Positions 8,543 through 17,516 are shown, numbered from the stretch's first letter. The stretch: DNA of 64,000 bases from Micromonospora qiuiae (GCF_016863555.1 NZ_BOPC01000037.1:47621-111620); one strand, 5' to 3'. Translations and numbers: made by a program. Notes: generated by a model from the sequence alone, not told the origin.

Positions 8543-8621
8543 TTGCTTGCACAACTGCTGTGTAAACAACTATACATCAAGCAACATTCCCCGTGTCAAA
8601 TACTGGTATGATGGGCTGGTG
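8543..8621. promoter_or_regulatory. Divergent yceI/marR control region
   Basis: An AT-rich island between the divergent genes. TTGCTTG (8543-8549) and CAAGCAA (8578-8584) form a 7-bp inverted repeat, and a looser palindrome with TGTA/TACA ends lies at 8561-8576; either could be the MarR operator. A -10-like TATGAT at 8607-8612 sits seven bases before the marR GTG start, suggesting a leaderless transcript. Confidence 0.45.
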
Positions 8622-9119
8622 AACCCGAACGTGTTCGACGACCCTCGGATCACCGCTGTCGGCCTGCTCTTCGAGGTGCACGCCGGGTTGTCCGCCAGAT
8701 TCGCGGCCCAACTCGACGAGCACGGGCTGTCACCGGTCGAGTTCGAGGTGTTGACCCGACTCGCCCGATCGCCCGGTGCCCAGCTCCGGATGACCGACCT
8801 CGCCGCCCAGACCTCCCTCTCCACCAGTGGTGTCACCCGGGTGGTGGACCGGATGGAACGCGACGGCCTGCTCACCCGGCGTGCCTGCCACTCCGACCGG
8901 CGCAGTTCGTTCGCGGTCGTCACGCCGGCCGGGTTGAGCCGGCTCGACGCGTGCCTGCCCGGCCACCTGCAGCTCATCGAGGACTGGTTCACCGGCCAGC
9001 TCGACCCGTCGGCGCTGGAGGCCGTGCTCGACGGTCTACGTCGGGTACGCGATGCCGTCAACCCCTGCGCCACTGCCGGCAGCAACGGTGACTCCGACGA
9101 GGCGGCCGAACCGTGCTGA
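8619..9119 (+). CDS. MarR family transcriptional regulator
   Basis: A 166-residue winged-helix regulator. The helices around LSPVEFEVLTRLARSPGAQL (about 34-53), the recognition helix LSTSGVTRVVDRMERDGLL (about 66-84) and the wing RRACHSDRRSSFAVVTPAG (about 87-105) are standard MarR. I chose the GTG at 8619. No ribosome binding site precedes it, but TATGAT lies seven bases upstream, which fits leaderless expression. It is divergent from the yceI-like gene and probably represses both it and itself. Two cysteines (one in the wing, one in the C-terminal tail) could sense oxidants, but this is speculative. Confidence 0.88.
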   Translation: MNPNVFDDPRITAVGLLFEVHAGLSARFAAQLDEHGLSPVEFEVLTRLARSPGAQLRMTDLAAQTSLSTSGVTRVVDRMERDGLLTRRACHSDRRSSFAVVTPAGLSRLDACLPGHLQLIEDWFTGQLDPSALEAVLDGLRRVRDAVNPCATAGSNGDSDEAAEPC

Positions 9120-9302
9120 TGCTTGCGGCGGAACGATCGTCGCGGCCTCGCCCAACCGTCCGGCCGACCCCGCCCCGCCGGAGAACTCTCCGTGTCAGGC
9201 AATCCAGCCGAGCGTGACGGACACCGGCAGAAAGACCGGCAGAACTGGTCGACCAATGGTCGATAGTTCGTCAAACCCGACAGTTGGTCTGGCGCCGCCT
9301 GG

Positions 9303-11936
9303 CTACTCTCGCTTCAGCGGGGGCGCATCGGGGGGTGCCGGCGCGGGCGATGAGCGAGGGGTGGCAACAGGGGGCTTCCTCGCCCGCGCCACCCCCGTTC
9401 GCATCGCTGGCCGGCCGGGCCGTTGGCCCGGCCGGTCGCGCTCGGCGGTAGTGTCCGCAAGCGTCTCGCTCCGGGCCACGGACAACGCGTACAGCAACTC
9501 CTCCTCGGGCCGCAACAGCCGGATGCCGGTTTCCCGGCAGACCAGGTCCAGCCGTTCGAGCACGGTCGGATCCGAGGTGCTCACAGCCAGGCCGACCAGC
9601 GCCTCCACCACCGTCCGACGGGTCCGGTCCGCCCCGACCGTCTCCGCTGCAGCGGCGAACCACTCCGCGGCCACCTCCCGATCACCCCGGTGCAGGGCAA
9701 GGTGCCCCTCGACCAGCGCGCCGGTGGCGCCCAGCGGGCGCAGTTCGACGAGCACCCGGGCAGCCTCGACGGCCCGGCCGTCCTGGGCGAGCGCCAGCCC
9801 CAGCGTGCCGAGCACCCGCCGCCGCTGCCCCGGCGGGCTCAGGTCGGCGAGAGCGCTGAGCACCCGCCGCGCCTCGTCGACCGCCTCGGCGTACCGGCCT
9901 TCCAGGCGCAACACCTCCGCGACCGTGCCGCGAGCCAGCACCCGCAGGCGCCGCTCCCCGCACTGCCCGCTGAGCCGGTCCACGGTGGCGAGCCGACGAC
10001 GCGCGGCAGCGAGTTCGCCGACGCGGATCTCGTGCCACGCGAGGTGATGCTGGGCGACCGCCATCTGACGGGTCAGCCCACCGTCGGTGGCCACTGCCAG
10101 CACCGTCTCCGCCTGGTCCCGCGCCTGATCCGTCCGGCCGGTAGCGGCCAGCAGGGCGCCCAGCACCATGCGCGCCTCCACCTCGCCGGGTACGTCGTTG
10201 AGGCGGCGGAACGCCTCCAGCGCCACGCGAGCGCTGCGTACCTCCTCACCCGCCGCGCCGTGCTCGTCGGCAAGCAGTGCGACGCCGAGCGACGCCCAGG
10301 CCCGCAGCGCCGGATCAGCGTCGGCGGTACGCGGATCGGCGAGCAACCGCAGCAGCCACTGCCGGCCCGGCACGTCCCGCCCGCGCAGTCGCCACCACGA
10401 CGGCAGGCTGGCCGCCAGGCGCAACGCGGTCAGCGGATCGTCCACCGCCGCAAACCCGAGCGCGGCGCTGATGTCGGCGGTGACCTCGTCGAGCCGGTGT
10501 GCGGCGGCGGTGGCAGCGGCACCGGCCAACCCGGGTGCGGTGCGTTCCACCAGCCGGGTGACCACCCGGGCATGCCGGCGGCGGATCGCGGTCGATTCGC
10601 CGGCACCGGCAGCCTGCTCGACGGCGTAGTCGCGGACCGCGTCGACCAGCCGGAAACGGAACGGCCCACCGCCGCGTACGCTCAGCAGCCCCAGGTCGAG
10701 GAAGCGGTTCAGCAGAGGTACCGGATCGGCGGTGCCGGTATCGGCGAGCATCTCCTCGGCCAACTCGACGGACCAACGGTTGCGGAACGCGGCGAGCCGG
10801 CGCAACGCCATCCGTTCCTCGTCCGCGAGCAGCCGGTAGCTGGTTGCCACCGCGTCCCGCAGCGTCTCCACCACCGCCGCCCGCGCGTCGTCGCCCCGGG
10901 ACTGGCCCGCCGCCCAGCCGCTGGGGGGCGCCACCGAGGTGTCCAGATCCAGGACGCGGTCCCCGTAGCGGTCGAACAGTTCGGTGAGGTCGAGCAGCCG
11001 CCCACGCGCCGCCATCAGCTCGATGGCCAACGGCAGCCCACCCAGCCGCCGGACCAGCGCGGCGAGCGCCGGCAGCTCGTCATCCGACGGTGGCTCCGGC
11101 CGGACCTGGGCCAGCCGCGCGGTGAACAGCGCCACCGCCGGATATCCGGCGAGCGCCGCCGGGTCGGTGACACCGGGCGGCGGCACATCCAGTGGTGACA
11201 CCGGGCGGACCCGTTCACCCGGCAGCCCCACCGGGTGCCGACCGGTGACCAGTACCCGCAGCGACGGCACCGTGTCGAGCAGCCGTCGCAACGTCCCGGC
11301 CACCGGGTCGGGTGCCCGTTCGGCCGCGTCCACCAGCAGCAACGCCGGCCGGTCACCGAGGCGGGCGGCCAACTCGGCCACCCGGGCCGCACCGAGGACC
11401 GTCACCGCGGCGGCGAGCACGTCGGGAACATCCGATCCGGTCCCCACCAGCACACCGGCGGTGCCGCCGGGGTGGGCGGCGGCGACGGCGTGTACCGCCG
11501 CCAGCGCGAGTGCCGTCTTGCCGACCCCAGCCAGCCCCACCAGGCTCACCAGCCGGGGGCCGCGCGGATCGGTCAGCGTCGTGACCAGTTCGGCCAGGTC
11601 CGGTTCCCGGCCGATCAGCTCGGGCGGCGGCGGTATGTGCAGCGGCGTACCCGGATCAGGGGGTGCAGCCGTCACGCCGGTTCCCCGGGCGGCGGCCAGG
11701 AAGGCGGCTCGGTCCCCGCTGGCCAGTCCGAGCGCGCCGGCGAGCAGTTCGACGGTGGTGCGCTGTGGCCGCGCGGAGCGGCCCCGTTCCAGGTCGCGGA
11801 CCGTCCGTACGCCGATGCCGGCACGCGCCGCCAACTCGGCCTGGGTGAGGCCGGCGGCCAGGCGATGCCCGCGCAACATCCCGGGCAGGGTGGAGGACGG
11901 TTCCGAGCCGGATTGACGATCATGACCCGAAGTCAT
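9303..11936 (-). CDS. Large XRE-type regulator with NB-ARC-like ATPase and TPR-like repeats
   Basis: About 877 residues from the ATG at 11936. The N-terminal HTH (about 18-65, LTQAELAARAGIGVRTVRDL) is followed by an NTPase domain with Walker A GLAGVGKTAL (about 134-143) and a Walker B-like LLLVDAAE about 90 residues later. Next comes a winged-helix segment (about 370-450), and the C-terminal half is a series of Ala/Arg/Leu-rich helices resembling TPR repeats. This layout is that of signal-transduction ATPases such as AfsR- or NB-ARC-type regulators, which oligomerise on ligand sensing. The target is unknown and neighbouring genes give no hint. The start is uncertain because no strong ribosome binding site is visible. 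Confidence 0.8.
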   Translation of the reverse strand: MTSGHDRQSGSEPSSTLPGMLRGHRLAAGLTQAELAARAGIGVRTVRDLERGRSARPQRTTVELLAGALGLASGDRAAFLAAARGTGVTAAPPDPGTPLHIPPPPELIGREPDLAELVTTLTDPRGPRLVSLVGLAGVGKTALALAAVHAVAAAHPGGTAGVLVGTGSDVPDVLAAAVTVLGAARVAELAARLGDRPALLLVDAAERAPDPVAGTLRRLLDTVPSLRVLVTGRHPVGLPGERVRPVSPLDVPPPGVTDPAALAGYPAVALFTARLAQVRPEPPSDDELPALAALVRRLGGLPLAIELMAARGRLLDLTELFDRYGDRVLDLDTSVAPPSGWAAGQSRGDDARAAVVETLRDAVATSYRLLADEERMALRRLAAFRNRWSVELAEEMLADTGTADPVPLLNRFLDLGLLSVRGGGPFRFRLVDAVRDYAVEQAAGAGESTAIRRRHARVVTRLVERTAPGLAGAAATAAAHRLDEVTADISAALGFAAVDDPLTALRLAASLPSWWRLRGRDVPGRQWLLRLLADPRTADADPALRAWASLGVALLADEHGAAGEEVRSARVALEAFRRLNDVPGEVEARMVLGALLAATGRTDQARDQAETVLAVATDGGLTRQMAVAQHHLAWHEIRVGELAAARRRLATVDRLSGQCGERRLRVLARGTVAEVLRLEGRYAEAVDEARRVLSALADLSPPGQRRRVLGTLGLALAQDGRAVEAARVLVELRPLGATGALVEGHLALHRGDREVAAEWFAAAAETVGADRTRRTVVEALVGLAVSTSDPTVLERLDLVCRETGIRLLRPEEELLYALSVARSETLADTTAERDRPGQRPGRPAMRTGVARARKPPVATPRSSPAPAPPDAPPLKRE

Positions 11937-12050
11937 GGGCAGGGACACTACGGGCCCGTCCCGACAGCCGGCACGGCATCGTCGGCCACCCGACCGGGCG
12001 ATGCCGAAACCCGACACCGGCCCGGCCGGCCGGGCCCTGCTGCCCGGTGC

Positions 12051-13205
12051 CTACATGCCCAGGTCGCGAGCGATGATCATGCGTTGCACCTCGGAGGTGC
12101 CCTCGCCGATCTCCAGGATCTTCGAGTCCCGCCAGAACCGGGCCACCGGGTACTCGTTCATGAAGCCGTACCCGCCGTGGATCTGGGTCGCCTCCCGGGC
12201 GTTGTCCACCGCGATGGTGCTGGCGTGCAGTTTGGCGATCGCCGCCTGGCGCTTGAACGGCTCGCCGGCCAGCATCCGGGCCGCCGCGTCGTAGTACGCC
12301 AGCCGGGCGGTGTGCGCCTTCATCTCCATGTCCGCGACCTTGAACTGGATCGCCTGGTAGTTCCCGATCGGCTGGCCGAAGGCGTGGCGCTCCTTCGCGT
12401 ACTTGATCGACTCGTCGACGCAGCCCTGCGCGAGGCCGACGGCCAGCGCGGCGATGGCGATCCGGCCCTCGTCGAGGATGCGCAGGAACTGGGCGAAGCC
12501 CCGGCCGCGCTCGCCGAGCAGGTTCTCCGCCGGCACCCGGCAGTCGTCGAAGATCAGCTCGTGGGTGTCCGAGGCGGTCCAGCCGACCTTGGAGTATCCC
12601 GGCGCGACGATGAAGCCGGGCGTACCGCTCGGCACGATGATGGTGGACAGTTCCTTCGAGCCGTCGGGGCGGATGCCGGTGACGGCGGTGACGGTGACCA
12701 GCGCGGTGATGTCGGTGCCCGAGTTCGTGATGAACGCCTTGGCGCCGTTGATCACCCATTCGTTGGTCGACTCGTCCAGCACGGCCCGGGTCTCGGTGCC
12801 GCCAGCGTCCGAGCCGAAGCCCGGCTCGGTCAGCCCGAACCCGGCCAGCGCCTCACCGCTGAGCAGCTTCGGCAGCCATCGGGCCTTCTGTTCGTCGGTG
12901 CCGAAGCGGTAGATCGGCATCGCGCCGAGCGAGACCGCCGCCTCCAGGGTGATCGCCACGCTGGAGTCGACCCGGGCCAGTTCCTCCAGGGCCAGGCAGA
13001 GAGCGAAGTAGTCGCCCCCCATGCCGCCGTACTCCTCGCCGAAGGGCAGGCCGAACAGCCCCATCTTGCCCATCTGCCGGATGATCTCGTACGGGAAGGT
13101 GCGCTGCTCGTAGTGCTCGGCGATGACCGGCGCGACCACCTCGCGGGCGAAGTCCCGCACGCTGTCGCGCAGCGCCTTCTGTTCCTCGCTGAGCCGGAAG
13201 TCCAT
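12051..13205 (-). CDS. Acyl-CoA dehydrogenase (probable isovaleryl-CoA type, liuA-like)
   Basis: A 384-residue FAD flavoenzyme. The N-terminal helices contain LPFGEEYGGMGGDYFA (about 55-70), the middle has FGLTEPGFGSDAGGTET (about 124) and a WVINGAKAFITNSG strand (about 150). The C-terminus has QIHGGYGFMNEYPVARFWRD and GEGTSEVQRMIIARDL. It transfers electrons from an acyl-CoA to ETF. Position as the last gene of a cluster with biotin carboxylase, HMG-CoA lyase and carboxyltransferase genes makes isovaleryl-CoA oxidation in leucine breakdown the most likely role; citronellyl- or other acyl-CoA substrates remain possible. It starts 72 bp after the carboxyltransferase stop. Confidence 0.9.
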   Translation of the reverse strand: MDFRLSEEQKALRDSVRDFAREVVAPVIAEHYEQRTFPYEIIRQMGKMGLFGLPFGEEYGGMGGDYFALCLALEELARVDSSVAITLEAAVSLGAMPIYRFGTDEQKARWLPKLLSGEALAGFGLTEPGFGSDAGGTETRAVLDESTNEWVINGAKAFITNSGTDITALVTVTAVTGIRPDGSKELSTIIVPSGTPGFIVAPGYSKVGWTASDTHELIFDDCRVPAENLLGERGRGFAQFLRILDEGRIAIAALAVGLAQGCVDESIKYAKERHAFGQPIGNYQAIQFKVADMEMKAHTARLAYYDAAARMLAGEPFKRQAAIAKLHASTIAVDNAREATQIHGGYGFMNEYPVARFWRDSKILEIGEGTSEVQRMIIARDLGM

Positions 13206-13277
13206 CGGGTTCCTCCTGTGTGGACGGAGCCGCCGGGCGCTCGTGACGCCGGGACGGGTGGTGCCGGGCCGGCCGGC

Positions 13278-14822
13278 TCAGACAGGGGTGACCCCGTGCC
13301 GGCGGCGGGAGAAGTGCCGTTCCTTGCCACCGGCGGCGGCGAACCGGCGGACCAACTCGGCGCGCAGCTCGTGTGGCTCGACGATCGCGTCGATCACCAG
13401 TTCGCTGGCCAGCCGGACGATGTCGATGTCCCGCTCGTACTCCGCGCGCTTGGCGGCGACGAAGGCGGCCCGTTCGGCCTCGTCCTCGATCGCGGCGATC
13501 TTGTTCGCGTACACCGCGTTGACCGCGGCCTCCGCGCCCATCACCGCGATCTTCGCGGTGGGCAGGGCGATCGTGGCGTCCGGCTCGAAGCCCGGACCGG
13601 CCATGGCGTAGAGGCCGGCTCCGTACGCCTTGCGGACCACCACACAGATCTTGGGTACGGTCGCCTCGGAGATCGCGGTGATCATCTTGGCGCCGTGCCG
13701 GATGATGCCCTGCTTCTCCACCGCGCTGCCGACCATGAACCCGGGCACGTCAGACAGGAACAGCAGCGGCACGTTGAACGCGTCGCAGAGCTGCACGAAC
13801 CGGGTCGCCTTGTCGGCCGAGTCGACGAAGAGCACCCCACCTTTGAACATCGAGTTGTTGCCGACCACGCCGACGACCTCGCCGTTCAGCCGGCCGAACC
13901 CGACGGTCAACTCCTTGGCCCAGAGCGCCTGGATCTCGAAGAAGGAACCCTCGTCGAGCAGGCCCCTGACGTACCGCCGCATGTCGAACGCCTGCCGCTC
14001 GCTCGCCGGCACCAGCGCGGCCAGGTCGGCCTTCTCCGGCGCATGCTTGGCGGGCGCCGTCGGCGGCGCCTGCGTCCAGTTCGCCGGCAGGTACGACAGG
14101 TAGCGCTTCACCACGTCGAGCGCCTCGGCCTCGGACTTGCAGAGGAAGTGCCCGACGCCGGACTCGGCGCAGTGCACCTTCGCCCCGCCCATCGCCTCCA
14201 GGGTGGTCTTCTCGCCGGTGACCATCTCGACCATCCGGTCGGAGCCGAGATACATGCTGGCGTTGCCGTCGACCATGGCCACCACATCGCAGAACGCCGG
14301 GATGTACGCCCCACCGGCCGCGCTCGGCCCGAACAGCGCGCAGACCTGCGGGATCGAGCCGGAGGCGCGGACCTGGTTCCAGAAGATCTTCCCGGCGCCG
14401 CGTCGCCCGGGGAACAACTCGACCTGGTCGGTGATCCGGGCCCCGGCCGAGTCGACCAGGTAGACCATCGGCACACCGTTGTCGTACGCCCGCTCGATGA
14501 TCCGGATGATCTTCTCGGCGGTACGCGCACCCCAACTGCCGGCCTTCACGGTCGAGTCGTTGGCCATCAGACAGACCTGGCGACCGTCGATGGTGGCCGT
14601 GCCGGTCACCACGCCGTCGGCGGGCAGCCCTTCGGCAAGCGCGTTGGCGTAGAGCCCGTCCTCGACGAACGACCCTTCGTCGACCAGCAACGCGACCCGC
14701 TCCCGCGCGAACAGCTTCCCCTTGGCCGAGTTCGCCGCGTGGTACTTCTCCGCACCGCCGGCCCGAACCCGCTTGCGCAGTTGCTCCAGCGCCACACCGT
14801 CACCCGTCACCCCGGCCCCCAT
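13278..14822 (-). CDS. Acyl-CoA carboxylase carboxyltransferase subunit (methylcrotonyl-CoA type, liuB-like)
   Basis: A 514-residue carboxyltransferase beta subunit with both crotonase-like halves. N-half: AKGKLFARERVALLVDEGSF (about 33) and SGSIPQVCALFGPSAAGGAY (about 154). C-half: GVVGNNSMFKGGVLFVDSAD (about 320), LFLSDVPGFMVGSAVEKQG (about 352) and KAYGAGLYAMAGPGFEPD (about 400). The closeness to methylcrotonyl-CoA carboxylase beta chains and the adjacent HMG-CoA lyase point to 3-methylcrotonyl-CoA as substrate. It needs a biotin carboxylase (16089-17456) and a biotin carrier that is not encoded nearby. A 10-bp palindrome AACGATCGTT at 14836-14845, just upstream of the start, may be an operator. 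Confidence 0.9.
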   Translation of the reverse strand: MGAGVTGDGVALEQLRKRVRAGGAEKYHAANSAKGKLFARERVALLVDEGSFVEDGLYANALAEGLPADGVVTGTATIDGRQVCLMANDSTVKAGSWGARTAEKIIRIIERAYDNGVPMVYLVDSAGARITDQVELFPGRRGAGKIFWNQVRASGSIPQVCALFGPSAAGGAYIPAFCDVVAMVDGNASMYLGSDRMVEMVTGEKTTLEAMGGAKVHCAESGVGHFLCKSEAEALDVVKRYLSYLPANWTQAPPTAPAKHAPEKADLAALVPASERQAFDMRRYVRGLLDEGSFFEIQALWAKELTVGFGRLNGEVVGVVGNNSMFKGGVLFVDSADKATRFVQLCDAFNVPLLFLSDVPGFMVGSAVEKQGIIRHGAKMITAISEATVPKICVVVRKAYGAGLYAMAGPGFEPDATIALPTAKIAVMGAEAAVNAVYANKIAAIEDEAERAAFVAAKRAEYERDIDIVRLASELVIDAIVEPHELRAELVRRFAAAGGKERHFSRRRHGVTPV

Positions 14823-14898
14823 CCCGACCGACCTGAACGATCGTTAGGTTACCCCACCCCACCCCCGCCTCACCACGCCCCACGCCCGCCCCACCCCC

Positions 14899-14973
14899 GC
14901 GATCTTGCACTTCTCGTCGCCGCATATCGCCACAAAAGCCGCGAATAGCCGACACAAACTGCATGATCGGCGC
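14899..14973. repeat. Intergenic imperfect inverted repeat
   Basis: A 75-bp element with matching outer ends: CGCGATCTTGCACTT at the left and, on the other strand, CGCGCCGATCATGCAGTT at the right, around a lower-GC centre rich in ACAAA-type words. It lies between the carboxyltransferase start and the HMG-CoA lyase stop. From memory this resembles a dispersed Micromonospora intergenic repeat; only one copy is in this window. Confidence 0.35.
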
Positions 14974-15020
14974 GGAGTTGGGGGCGCGCCTGGGGAGAGC
15001 GCGGGGGGAGAGGGCGGGGG

Positions 15021-15938
15021 TCAGGGGAGGGGGGTGAGGCGGGTGCGGGGGCCGGCGCGGAGGACTCCGGAGGGGAGGGGGCGGGCGGTGAGGGTCTCGG
15101 CCAACTTGGCGACCTCGATCAGGGCGTCCAGGTCGATGCCGGTGTCGATGCCCATGTCGTGCAGCATGTGCACGGCCTCCTCGGTGGCCAGGTTGCCGCT
15201 GGCTCCGGGCGCGTACGGGCAGCCGCCGAGGCCGCCGACGCTGGCGTCGAACTCGGTCACCCCGAACTCCAACGCGGTCAGCAGATTCGCCAGCGCAGTG
15301 CCCCGGGTGTTGTGGAAATGCAGCAGCACGGGAATGTGCGCGTTGCGATCGCGTACCGCTGTCAGCAGGTCACGGACCCGTCGGGGCGTACCCATGCCGG
15401 TGGTGTCGCCGAACGCGACACGGTCGGCACCGTCCCGGACCACGCGGTCCACGATGGCCGCGACCCGCGCCGGATCGATGTCTCCCTCGTACGGGCAACC
15501 GAAGCTGGTCGCGATGATCACCTCGGCCTGCGCGCCGGCACCGTGCAGCAGGTCGATCAGCTCGGCGATGTCGTCGAGCGACTCGTCGGTGGAGCGGTTG
15601 ACGTTACGCCGGTTGTGCGTGTCACTGGCGGAGACGACCACCTCGATCTCGGTGAACCCGGCGGCGAGCGCCCGCTGGGCACCACGGGTGTTCGGCACCA
15701 GCGCCGAGTAGCGGATCCCCGCGACCTTCGTCGCCCGCCGCCACACCTCGTCGGCGTCGGCCATCTGCGGGATCGCCTTCGGGTGCACGAACGACACCGC
15801 CTCGATCCGCCCTACGCCGGTGCGGGAGAGCGCGTCGAGCAGCCGCACCTTGGCGTCGGTCGGAATCGGCTCCTCGTTCTGGAGCCCGTCCCGGGGCCCG
15901 ACCTCCCGGATGGAGACGAAGTCCGGCAATTTCGCCAT
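15021..15938 (-). CDS. Hydroxymethylglutaryl-CoA lyase (mvaB/liuE type)
   Basis: A 305-residue TIM-barrel enzyme of the HMGL-like family that splits HMG-CoA into acetoacetate and acetyl-CoA, the last step of leucine degradation. Visible signatures are VSIREVGPRDGLQNE at 8-22 (catalytic Arg and metal Asp), SVHP-like SFVHPKAIPQM (about 49), FHNTRGTALAN near 215 (metal-binding His pair region) and the active-site cysteine loop GGLGGCPYAPGASGN (about 245). The ATG at 15938 has a GAGGTGAT site. It lies between the biotin carboxylase and carboxyltransferase genes, with a strong hairpin separating it from the former. Confidence 0.93.
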   Translation of the reverse strand: MAKLPDFVSIREVGPRDGLQNEEPIPTDAKVRLLDALSRTGVGRIEAVSFVHPKAIPQMADADEVWRRATKVAGIRYSALVPNTRGAQRALAAGFTEIEVVVSASDTHNRRNVNRSTDESLDDIAELIDLLHGAGAQAEVIIATSFGCPYEGDIDPARVAAIVDRVVRDGADRVAFGDTTGMGTPRRVRDLLTAVRDRNAHIPVLLHFHNTRGTALANLLTALEFGVTEFDASVGGLGGCPYAPGASGNLATEEAVHMLHDMGIDTGIDLDALIEVAKLAETLTARPLPSGVLRAGPRTRLTPLP

Positions 15939-16009
15939 CAGGGATCACCTCACTGTGACACGGCGCTGTTGCTGCTCTCCCCAGCATGTCACTCCAACAA
16001 CCCAGCCTG

Positions 16010-16069
16010 GTTGATCAAGAGGTTTCCGTCAGTTCGAGCGCGGATCCCGACGCAAACCTCTTGATCAAC
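16010..16069. repeat. 21-18-21 hairpin element (copy 1)
   Basis: Two 21-base arms (GTTGATCAAGAGGTTT at the left, its complement at the right, one mismatch) around an 18-base loop ending in CGGATCCC. It lies between the biotin carboxylase and HMG-CoA lyase genes, so it may attenuate transcription or stabilise an mRNA end inside the operon. A sister element is at 22651-22710. Confidence 0.7.
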
Positions 16070-16088
16070 GCGACTGGTGGGGTGGGGG

Positions 16089-17456
16089 TCAGCGCATGCG
16101 GGGGATGATCGTGGTGTCGTAGTCGCCGGAAACGAACTCGGGATTGCCGAGCAGCTCGACGAAGAAGGGCAGGTTGTTCTTCGGGCCGGTCAGCTCGAAC
16201 CGGTCCACGGCCGCCTTCGCGCGCTCGATCGCCTCGGCGCGGGTGGGGGCACTGACGATCAGCTTGGCCATCAGGCTGTCGTAGAACGGGGTGACGGTGT
16301 TGCCCGCGACGTAGCCGGAATCGACGCGCACCCCCTCGCCGGTGGGCTCCACCCAGGTCTTGATCACGCCCGGGCCGGGCAGAAACCGCTTCGGGTCCTC
16401 GGCGTTGATTCGCAGCTCGATGGCGTGGCCGCGCGGAGTCAACGCCTCCGGGTCGAAGGCCGGCGCCAGGCCGGCGGCCACCCGCAGCTGCTCTTCGACC
16501 AGGTCCAGGCCGTAGACCAGCTCGGTGACCGGATGCTCCACCTGGAGCCGGGTGTTCATCTCCAGGAAGAAAAATTCGTCGACGCCGGAGCCGTCACCCT
16601 TGAAGTCCCGCTGGCGCGGGACCAACAGGCACTCCACCGTGCCGGCGTTGCGGTAGTGCACCGCCTCGCCCGCGCGTACCGCCGCCGCGAGCAGACGCGC
16701 GCGCAGCTCCGGCGAGACCGCCGGGGAGGGCGACTCCTCGACCAGCTTCTGGTTGCGGCGCTGCACCGAACACTCCCGTTCACCGAGCGCCACCACCCGG
16801 CCGTCGGCCAGCCCGAGGATCTGCACCTCGACGTGGCGCACCCGGGGGAAGTACCGCTCGATCAGCACCGATCCGTCGCCGAACATCCGCTCGGCGAACG
16901 AGCACACCTTGTCGTACTCGGTGCGCAACGCTGCCTCGTCGGCAGCCACAGCCATGCCCATGCCGCCACCACCCGCAGCGGCCTTCACCATCACCGGGTA
17001 GCCGATCTCGGCGGCTGCGGCGATCGCCGCCGCCAGGTCCGTCGCCGGCTCGGTGGTGCCGGGCGCCACCGGCACCCCGGCCACCGCCATCAGGTTCCGC
17101 GCATTGATCTTGTCACCCATCGCGCTGATCGCGTCCGCTCCCGGTCCGACCCAGATCAGGCCGCTGGCCTCGACGGTACGGGCGAAGTCGGCGTTCTCCG
17201 ACAGGAAGCCGTAGCCGGGGTGGATCGCCTGCGCGCCGGTCGACCTCGCGGCGGCGAGGATCGCCTCGGAGTTGCGGTAGCTCTGCGCCGGGTTGGCCGG
17301 GCCCACGCAGACGGCCTCGTCGGCCTCGGTCACGAACGGCAGGTCGGCGTCAGCCTCCGAGTGCACCGCGATCGCGCGCACCCCGAGCCGCTTGGCGGTA
17401 CGGATGATCCGGCGGGCGATCTCGCCCCGGTTGGCGACCAGCAGCGATTCGATCAT
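16089..17456 (-). CDS. Acyl-CoA carboxylase biotin carboxylase subunit without carrier domain (liuD-like)
   Basis: A 455-residue biotin carboxylase: N-terminal LLVANRGEIARRIIRTAKRL, the ATP-grasp Gly-rich loop KAAAGGGGMGMAV (about 160), HVEVQILG (about 210), LGERECSVQRRNQKLVEESP (about 226) and EMNTRLQVEHPVTELVYGLD (about 292). It carboxylates biotin with ATP and bicarbonate. The protein ends at the point where alpha subunits of methylcrotonyl- or propionyl-CoA carboxylase would continue into a BCCP domain, so the biotin carrier must come from elsewhere. The ATG at 17456 has GGAGGAGC. It is probably the first structural gene of the leucine cluster, behind a TetR gene. A near-palindrome GCGTTCCA/TGGGACGC at 17468-17488 may be an operator. 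Confidence 0.9.
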   Translation of the reverse strand: MIESLLVANRGEIARRIIRTAKRLGVRAIAVHSEADADLPFVTEADEAVCVGPANPAQSYRNSEAILAAARSTGAQAIHPGYGFLSENADFARTVEASGLIWVGPGADAISAMGDKINARNLMAVAGVPVAPGTTEPATDLAAAIAAAAEIGYPVMVKAAAGGGGMGMAVAADEAALRTEYDKVCSFAERMFGDGSVLIERYFPRVRHVEVQILGLADGRVVALGERECSVQRRNQKLVEESPSPAVSPELRARLLAAAVRAGEAVHYRNAGTVECLLVPRQRDFKGDGSGVDEFFFLEMNTRLQVEHPVTELVYGLDLVEEQLRVAAGLAPAFDPEALTPRGHAIELRINAEDPKRFLPGPGVIKTWVEPTGEGVRVDSGYVAGNTVTPFYDSLMAKLIVSAPTRAEAIERAKAAVDRFELTGPKNNLPFFVELLGNPEFVSGDYDTTIIPRMR

Positions 17457-17516
17457 GGCTCCTCCGAGCGTTCCATTTTGTGGGACGCGGGCCAGGAAAC
17501 CATGCCACCCTCGGTG

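Noticed and set aside
11235..14948. Plus-strand open frame of 1237 codons
   Set aside because: It lies antisense across the regulator, acyl-CoA dehydrogenase and carboxyltransferase genes, with low-complexity composition typical of shadow frames.
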